From Powellomyces hirtus (lineage: Eukaryota > Chytridiomycota > Chytridiomycetes > Spizellomycetales > Powellomycetaceae), in NCBI GenBank assembly GCA_025526995.1, contig JAHLKG010000005.1, positions 1,426,001 to 1,490,000 of the forward strand: a stretch of DNA of 64,000 bases. The letters are read 5' to 3'. This document shows, one piece after another, positions 58,754 through 64,000 of the stretch. Under the pieces are notes generated by a model. That model did no database searches. It was given only the letters and a program-made list of their open reading frames with translations, and was not told the origin of the DNA. Position 1 is the stretch's first letter. Each line of letters starts with the position of its first letter. A program made the translations under genes and the position numbers.

Positions 58754-61658
58754 ATGAGCGCAATACATTGCTTCTTTTGTGGCGGCAAGGACTGCAAATG
58801 GGAAAACTGGAAGCCATGGGCCGAAAAGACAAAAACAAACGCTGTCGATGGGCTGTACTCAAATTGGTAAGGTGCTGGCCGTCAAGACTCTGGGGGGCGT
58901 AAACAAACCAGAATTTTCTTCGTTTCTGCGATCCTCTGACGACTTTGTCTGATCTCCTGTAGGATCACAGACAACATTCTTGCAATGCAACGGCCCTCCA
59001 CGCGCCTCATCGCCGAATACCAGCTGACCGACAAATTCCGCCAGCTCGGCGTTGGGTCCATATTCAATCTCGAGGAGTTTGGTGAGCATGCTTCATGCGG
59101 CGATGGGATTGAGGTGACGAGTGGGTTCTCCTACCTGCCCGAGACTTGGATGGATGCTGGTGGTAGGTGATGATACATGGCACCTTTCCCCGTACGGTGG
59201 CTTTGGCACTGATGATTCCATGTGATCAGTCTTTTACTACAACTTTGGCTGGTGCGCCTGTTCATGTCGAGCTTATTCACTGCATCGAAGCTCTGCTGAT
59301 AGTTCCATCACTTGACATGCGAATGCTCACAGGCAAGATATGGTAACCCCCGCTACCAAGCTCCCCTCAACCAAACTGCGACGATACTCCTTTTTTGTGC
59401 TGTAGTTTGATTGTATTTTGACCCTTTTTCTTCCTCTCCAGAACGTTCCAGACTTTAGCCACATGCTCAGCATTGCGCAAGTCATGGCGTATGCGCTCGA
59501 AGATGGCCAAAAGGTAGGCTCGTACAATCGAGTTTACATCAATCTCTACGCACGCTAAGCAGCCGTCGTGGTCGAGCAGATTGCGGTACATTGTCACGCT
59601 GGGTTGGGTATGTTCATTCATATATCAGTGTTCCGTTTTTTCTTTTGTTGCGTGAAGCTATTATTAATGGGACGGGCAGGCCGCACCGGACTGTCGATCG
59701 CTTGCTACCTAGTTTACGGACTCAACATGGAGAGCAACAAGGTATGGCATCTCCAAGGTCTTCTGGGAATGTAAGCACGAAAGTAACGTTGCTCGTTCTT
59801 CAACCCAGGCGATTGAGATTGTAAGAAAACAAAGGTATGCGAACCAAAAAAGCGCCTTTCCCCAACCCCCATGGCCTAAACTCCCGTCCCCCCTTCTCCA
59901 GACCCCTCTCCGTCCAAACCCGCAAACAAGCCCTCTTTGTTCAACAATTCGAAGAATACATCAAACCGTTCAAAGTATACTTCCCGGGCATCTGCTCCCG
60001 CAGCCCGACCGAGTACTCGTCTGTCGAGCTCCTCTCCCTCGAATCAACGCTGCAGAACCAACGGCGCTTTTTTCATGGTAGCGAGCAGCGCGATCTGCGG
60101 TATGTCCCAAAGGTCGGTGAAGAGAGAGGTTGTTCACCTCACTTGTTTTGTGTCGCATTATTATCGTGAGGGGTTTAGTGGCAAGGGGGTATTGACTGAA
60201 TGGACGGGTTCTTTTCTTTGCTGTGTCTTGGTTTCAGATTGTAGCAGCGATTGTATCACGCCTGAGGAAACTCGGCGCATCCGAAACCCTTTCCGCCGAG
60301 GACCGGGCAGCCCACACCTCCTCCATCCTCACAGCGTTTGCATCATTCGACGGCATCGCAGCCATGACGGAACCGCTGATTGTCTTGCAGGTAAAGTCAA
60401 ACCACAAAGTCTCTGCCCGGGCGTCTTCTCATCAAATAACGCATTTTGGGATCGTAGGCGGAGATCAATGCCGGCCACTGGAACGCCCTCTCCACCGCAA
60501 TCAATGTCGAAACGCTGGTCCAACTGCTCTTGTACTGGGTCATTTCGCTGCAGGTAAATTTGCGGGATGATGAGAGTTTCGCTTAATGGCCAAAGCCTAG
60601 TACATGGAAAAATGATATTACAGCTAATTCTAACCTTTCGGCAGACCCCGCTCATGTCAGACCTTCAACTATGGGAGCTTCACGAACGCTCAACCGATAC
60701 CGAGCGTCTGCAAGCAATGGACAGGGGAACGCTCTACACTCTCAACTACATCATCGATGCTCTCCGGCCAGTACGTACATTCCCTCAACTCATTTCTACA
60801 TTCTCCTCCTCAACCCCACCTCTTAACATCTGTTCACAGGCCACCGTAACCACCCCTGACCCCACCGAACCCGCTCTCAAAAACCTCTCCATCCTCATTA
60901 CCCGCCACCGCGACTACATCAAACACCCCTACAAGCCGCAACTCATGTACGCCAAAGATGTCGTTCCACCTCTACCTGGCCAATGGAAAGGGTGGGGCGG
61001 GGGGAGTGCGGCCCACAGTCGCCACTCGTCTAACCGCCCAACACCTACTACGCGACCCGGTACTGATACCGCGACTGCTCACCCGTCGTTCGACCTCCTC
61101 CCGACCGTCACTGCAGTTTTGCTCTTCTTGTATGAGAAGTGCACGGCGGGTGCTGATGGCCGACCCGTGTGCACTGACCACCCCACGCCAGACCCGTTGC
61201 CGCAAACACCCGATCAGGAACTCTCTCAATCCCAACTCCTCATCCTCGGTTCCCAACTCTCGCTCACCTCCACCAACATCACGCAACAACAACACCCTCA
61301 CCAGCCCCCTCCCCTCCCCTTCCGACCCGCCCAACCTCTATCACCATTACAACCACCACCCCTCGCACCCCTCACGACCCCACAACCCCCAACCTACTGG
61401 GCCAAAATCCTGCTCCTCATGGACAAACTCTTTGACGACGGCGACGGGATCTTCACCGACGAAGAAGCGAGGGATTTGCGACGCATCTGTATGCTCAAAC
61501 ATGATGCGGTGGAGATTGCGTATGAGGCGTATGGTGATGGAGAGGGGGATACGGATGCACCGTTGAGGGAACGGTATGCGAGGTTTGTGAGAGCAGCCAA
61601 GGACTTGGTCGGGCAGATACCGGTGGCGCCTGCAGCCCGGGACGAAACGATTATATGA
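58754..61658 (+). CDS. PTPDC1: PTPDC1-like dual-specificity/tyrosine phosphatase
   Basis: A multi-exon gene of roughly 700 aa. It opens HCFFCGGKDCKWENW, then WITDNILAMQRPSTRLI, GVGSIFNLEEFGEHASCG, GFSYLPETWMDAG and YYNFGW, the characteristic N-terminal half of PTPDC1. The active-site loop HCHAGLGRTG is assembled across an intron (splitting the third Gly) and includes the catalytic Cys and the phosphate-binding Arg, so the enzyme should be active. It continues SIACYLVYGLN and IVRKQRPLSVQTRKQ. The long C-terminal half is helical with a Pro-rich disordered insert around 61270-61380 and ends at 61658. PTPDC1 is found mainly in ciliated organisms and affects cilium length and centrosome position in human cells. 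A flagellar role in zoospores is likely. Confidence 0.88.
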
Positions 61659-61697
61659 TGTTGGTGGCTGTGTGAACAATGTTCTGGTAGACTCTAT

Positions 61698-62055
61698 AGA
61701 ACGTTGACAAGTAAACAGCATGGCATTGGGGTTGACTTTCTAGTCTCTTAAGACCGTTCGCATCGCAGATAAACGATGCACATCTAAAATCAGCCTAGAA
61801 AGATACACCAAATCAGAACGTTGACAAGTAAACAGCATGGCATTGGGGTTGACTTTCTAGTCTCTTAAGACCGTTCGCATCGCAGATAAACGATGCGCAT
61901 CTGAAATCAGCCTAGAAAGATACACCAAATCAGAACGTTGACAAGTAAACAGCATGGCATTGAGAGGTTGACTTTCTAGTCTCTTAAGACCGTTCGCATC
62001 GCGGATAAACGACGCACATCTGAAATCAGCCTACTTGTAGAAAGAAACACCAAAT
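61698..62055. repeat. 117-bp tandem repeat, three copies
   Basis: Near-identical units start at 61698, 61815 and 61932 (agaacgttgacaagtaaac). Each contains ttgactttctagtctctta and a gcatcg-cgatgc stem separated by eight bases; the third copy has one change in the stem and a small insertion near its end. The array begins 40 bp past the PTPDC1 stop codon. Confidence 0.95.
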
Positions 62056-62084
62056 CAGTAGGCCCGTAGTCCGACTGAACACCT

Positions 62085-62195
62085 GAGCACAAGTTTACAG
62101 AGTACCGTAGTGAGACAATCCAACTGGTGAGAGTCGCAGAGCTTTCCAAGACCGTCCATATTTAGGAAACGGTACATATCTCAAATGCGCAAAAA
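62085..62195. repeat. Decayed fourth copy of the 117-bp unit
   Basis: The segment aligns loosely with the 117-bp unit: acaagtttacag, then ccaagaccgt, then aaacggtacatatct occur at matching offsets. Its possible stem is accgt...acggt instead of gcatcg...cgatgc. Confidence 0.5.
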
Positions 62196-62698
62196 CATTC
62201 GCAACAAGTCACACAGAGTCAAGTGTACTGCAGTATCACCAAAGACAATTGTAAAAAGTGTTGTAAATTCCACAGACATCCTAGATTCATTTTGTGACCC
62301 CCATGACGCACAAACAGTACAAGCCTCGACAGAAGCCCAACTCTGTCGACAGTATTATCAGAAGCCTAAGAGAAGCACAACAGCGCGCCCTCATTATTTC
62401 CAACATTCCCTCCCTTTACTTCTACAGTCGCCAAAACGCCTGCGAACGCGGTATGCGGGTCCGTTTGGCGACCCACTAGCAGCCGTCCATATATCACCGC
62501 CAAACACGCATGGGTTCTCGAGGAGTTTGAGTATTGAGGCGAACCTCGCCAACGTTATCGTCACAGTTCCCATTATTGCCGGTTAAGTCGCGCGTGCCTC
62601 CTTGGGCTCACGGCCATGTGTAGCACAATGAGGCAAGATTAATCCACTGACATGCATGAGTTGAGGCCTCAGGACTTTACAACGAGGCGATATCGGTT
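62196..62698. other. Intergenic, 0.5 kb
   Basis: Downstream of the repeat array and downstream of the Myb-like gene (-). An open frame at 62294-62479 and its longer neighbour have no recognisable domain. Confidence 0.5.
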
Positions 62699-63571
62699 TC
62701 ATGTAGCGCTGTTTTTGACCTTGCCCTGTCGTTGAAGCTTACGCCACTTCGACGCAACATTTGTGCGTGCCCGGTCCATTTCGAGTGCAATGGTCCGCCA
62801 GGGTATCAAGGGATTCTTATGGGTGCCGACAAGGGCGAGGAGTTTCTTGTGCTCCTCATCGGTCCACTCTCCCGTCTTGCCCACGAAGAAATGACATTCC
62901 CATGCAGCGACAACAGTCTGTCTGGTCCTTTTCATTAGCTTGCCGATCTCCGTCCAATTCGGTCGTTCCCCTTCTTTGGTGTACTTTTGCACTTGAGTGC
63001 CCAGTAACTCGATCTCATCCAAGCTTAAACGACCTTTGCGAAAGTCCGAGCCGGTTCGAAGCTCGCGCATTTGAGATTTACAGGAGGCGGATGACCGATT
63101 CAACATGTAGCTGATTTCGCGGTACGGAAGCCCCTCTGCCCGATACCTGCTCAATGTGGCTAGTTCTGAACTGGTCCACCTTCTAATCGGGTATTTTTTC
63201 GTCGGTCCTTCAGAATCCAAACACTTATACCGGCAAACAATGTCCTTGAGCACCGCTCCAGTAGTGTCCAAGCCCATTTGCTCGCGGAATATGCGTGCAC
63301 ACTCGCGATAGCTGATGTTTTCACTGCGCAGCTTCCACAGGAGTTCTAGGCGCTCAGCGGTCCATGGGTTCTGCGGTCGAGGGGGTACGAGGGTTGAGGA
63401 GACGTTATCCGCTGACTTCTCAAGCTTGAGTTGAGCATCGCGAGGAGATATCTTTGACGGCGGTGTGGCGTAGTAGCGCAATGGTAATACAGGTGCAGGG
63501 AAGAGATGGCAGAGCACGCTCGCAAAAGGCGACCGCAATGGAAGACGGAATAGTTGTTTGATGAGAGGCAT
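62699..63571 (-). CDS. Mitochondrially targeted protein with four Myb/SANT-like repeats
   Basis: A single exon of 290 aa from ATG 63571. Residues 1-38 form a classic mitochondrial presequence: Arg/Leu/Ser/Pro-rich, no acidic residue, ending LRYYATPP. Four helix-turn-helix units follow, at about 70-115 (PWTAERLELLWKLR), 132-175 (WTSSELATLSRYRAEGLPY), 181-228 (LSLDEIELLGTQV to WTEIGKLM) and 236-280 (WTDEEHKKLLAL to WRTIALEM). Each has an aromatic or Leu at the first core position, an acidic helix and a final basic recognition-like helix (ASCKSQMRELR, NVASKWRKLQRQ). This is the pattern of Myb/SANT DNA-binding domains. The frame is open upstream to an ATG at 63739, but that extension does not look like protein and would bury the presequence. 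A role in mtDNA packaging or transcription is inference. Confidence 0.8.
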   Translation of the reverse strand: MPLIKQLFRLPLRSPFASVLCHLFPAPVLPLRYYATPPSKISPRDAQLKLEKSADNVSSTLVPPRPQNPWTAERLELLWKLRSENISYRECARIFREQMGLDTTGAVLKDIVCRYKCLDSEGPTKKYPIRRWTSSELATLSRYRAEGLPYREISYMLNRSSASCKSQMRELRTGSDFRKGRLSLDEIELLGTQVQKYTKEGERPNWTEIGKLMKRTRQTVVAAWECHFFVGKTGEWTDEEHKKLLALVGTHKNPLIPWRTIALEMDRARTNVASKWRKLQRQGKVKNSAT

Positions 63572-63771
63572 ACTTGGCAATTTGTGTGTTCGAGTGGGTG
63601 TCCGCAAATTGTCTCTGGCAGGTGTACAGTAAAATGGCGAAAGGAAAAGGAAACACGACACGCGTAGGCCAGACTTTCTCGAACGAAATTCATACGAGGC
63701 ACCGATACCTATCTTGGCATTGCACATCAATATCGGCAAAGCTACCTCTTACAGTGTCTGTGGATCCCAAT
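63572..63771. promoter_or_regulatory. Shared divergent promoter region, 200 bp
   Basis: It separates the Myb/SANT gene (-) and the partial gene starting at 63772 (+). Both products have presequence-like N-termini, so coordinated expression is plausible. No specific element is identified. Confidence 0.4.
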
Positions 63772-64000
63772 ATGAATGCCGCCAGTAGGGCATTTCGCTT
63801 CCTCGCCTTCAAACGAGGCTCGATAGTCCACGCCACCGGTCCGCGCACCCGGGGCCAAACATCATTCCACACCGACTCCGCTTCCGTTTCCCCACCACGA
63901 AGGCTCCCGCATCCCGCAGTTGTTATAATTTCGCTTCTACCACTCGCCGCTTATGGAGTATGGTACTGGTACACTTACAACACGTTTCCGTCAGGTTTGT
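63772..64000 (+). CDS. N-terminal exon of a predicted mitochondrial membrane protein (3' truncated)
   Basis: The frame is open from ATG 63772 to the window edge, about 75 residues. The N-terminus (NAASRAFRFLAFKRG, then TRGQTSFHTDS) is Arg/Ser/Ala-rich without early acidic residues, like a mitochondrial targeting sequence. A single hydrophobic helix follows (AVVIISLLPLAAYGVWYWY, residues ~49-67). A donor-like gtttgt at about 63995 suggests that the exon ends near the window edge. The family cannot be told from this part; single-span inner-membrane assembly factors have this layout. The gene is divergent from the mitochondrial Myb/SANT gene 200 bp away. Confidence 0.6.
   Translation, partial: MNAASRAFRFLAFKRGSIVHATGPRTRGQTSFHTDSASVSPPRRLPHPAVVIISLLPLAAYGVWYWYTYNTFPSGL

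Noticed and set aside
62185..62586. Open frames that could be joined by a ~33-nt intron.
   Set aside because: The intron would be too short for this genome and the translation matches no known family.
63572..63739. An upstream ATG (63739) for the Myb/SANT protein.
   Set aside because: The extra 56 residues do not look like protein and would place the clear mitochondrial presequence internally.

Overview
The window looks like nuclear DNA of a zoosporic (flagellated) fungus, most likely a chytrid in the broad sense. Genes are cut by many short introns, mostly about 50-130 nt, with GT(A/G)AG-like donors and YAG acceptors. A CHS7-type chitin synthase export chaperone argues for a fungus. CFAP100 (a flagellar inner-arm regulator), a PTPDC1-type phosphatase and a repeat protein of axonemal style argue for a motile flagellum. 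No rRNA, tRNA, CRISPR array or intact transposon was seen.

Layout. 1-10 kb: the tail of an unidentified gene (+), an orphan seven-helix membrane protein (-), a histidine phosphatase (-) and a full-length ABCB/MDR-type ABC exporter (-). 11-21.6 kb (+): a small membrane-anchored protein, an FHA-GAF-class III adenylyl cyclase, CFAP100, and an Ulp1/SENP-type SUMO protease. 23-33 kb: a Pro/Gln-rich protein with a SUMO-interaction-like motif (+), the axonemal repeat protein (-), a Gln/Ala/His-tract protein (+) and a small basic Pro-rich protein (-). 34-45 kb: a mitochondrially targeted PIF1-like helicase (+), a DUF98/chorismate-lyase-like protein (-), an Ima1/TMEM201 inner-nuclear-membrane protein (+), TRAPPC12 (+) and PDCD2/TSR4 (-). 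45-47 kb: a repeat-rich stretch carrying a frameshifted GrpB-family relic. 47-64 kb: a secreted PI-PLC-like protein (-), CHS7 (-), MAD1 (+), DRG1/RBG1 (-), PTPDC1 (+), a 117-bp tandem repeat, a mitochondrial Myb/SANT protein (-) and, divergently, the start of a mitochondrial membrane protein (+).

The genes do not form an operon or an obvious cluster. They are mostly housekeeping functions (checkpoint, trafficking, ribosome biogenesis, translation GTPase, SUMO) mixed with zoospore functions. The less ordinary items are the FHA-GAF-cyclase with readable adenylyl-cyclase substrate residues, a 27-nt micro-exon coding the conserved TGIAA motif of the PIF1-like helicase, the four-unit mitochondrial Myb/SANT protein, the GrpB relic, the 117-bp repeat with a decayed fourth copy, and repeated long pure G or C runs outside coding exons. 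Exon boundaries quoted below were read by hand from splice consensus and reading-frame continuity.
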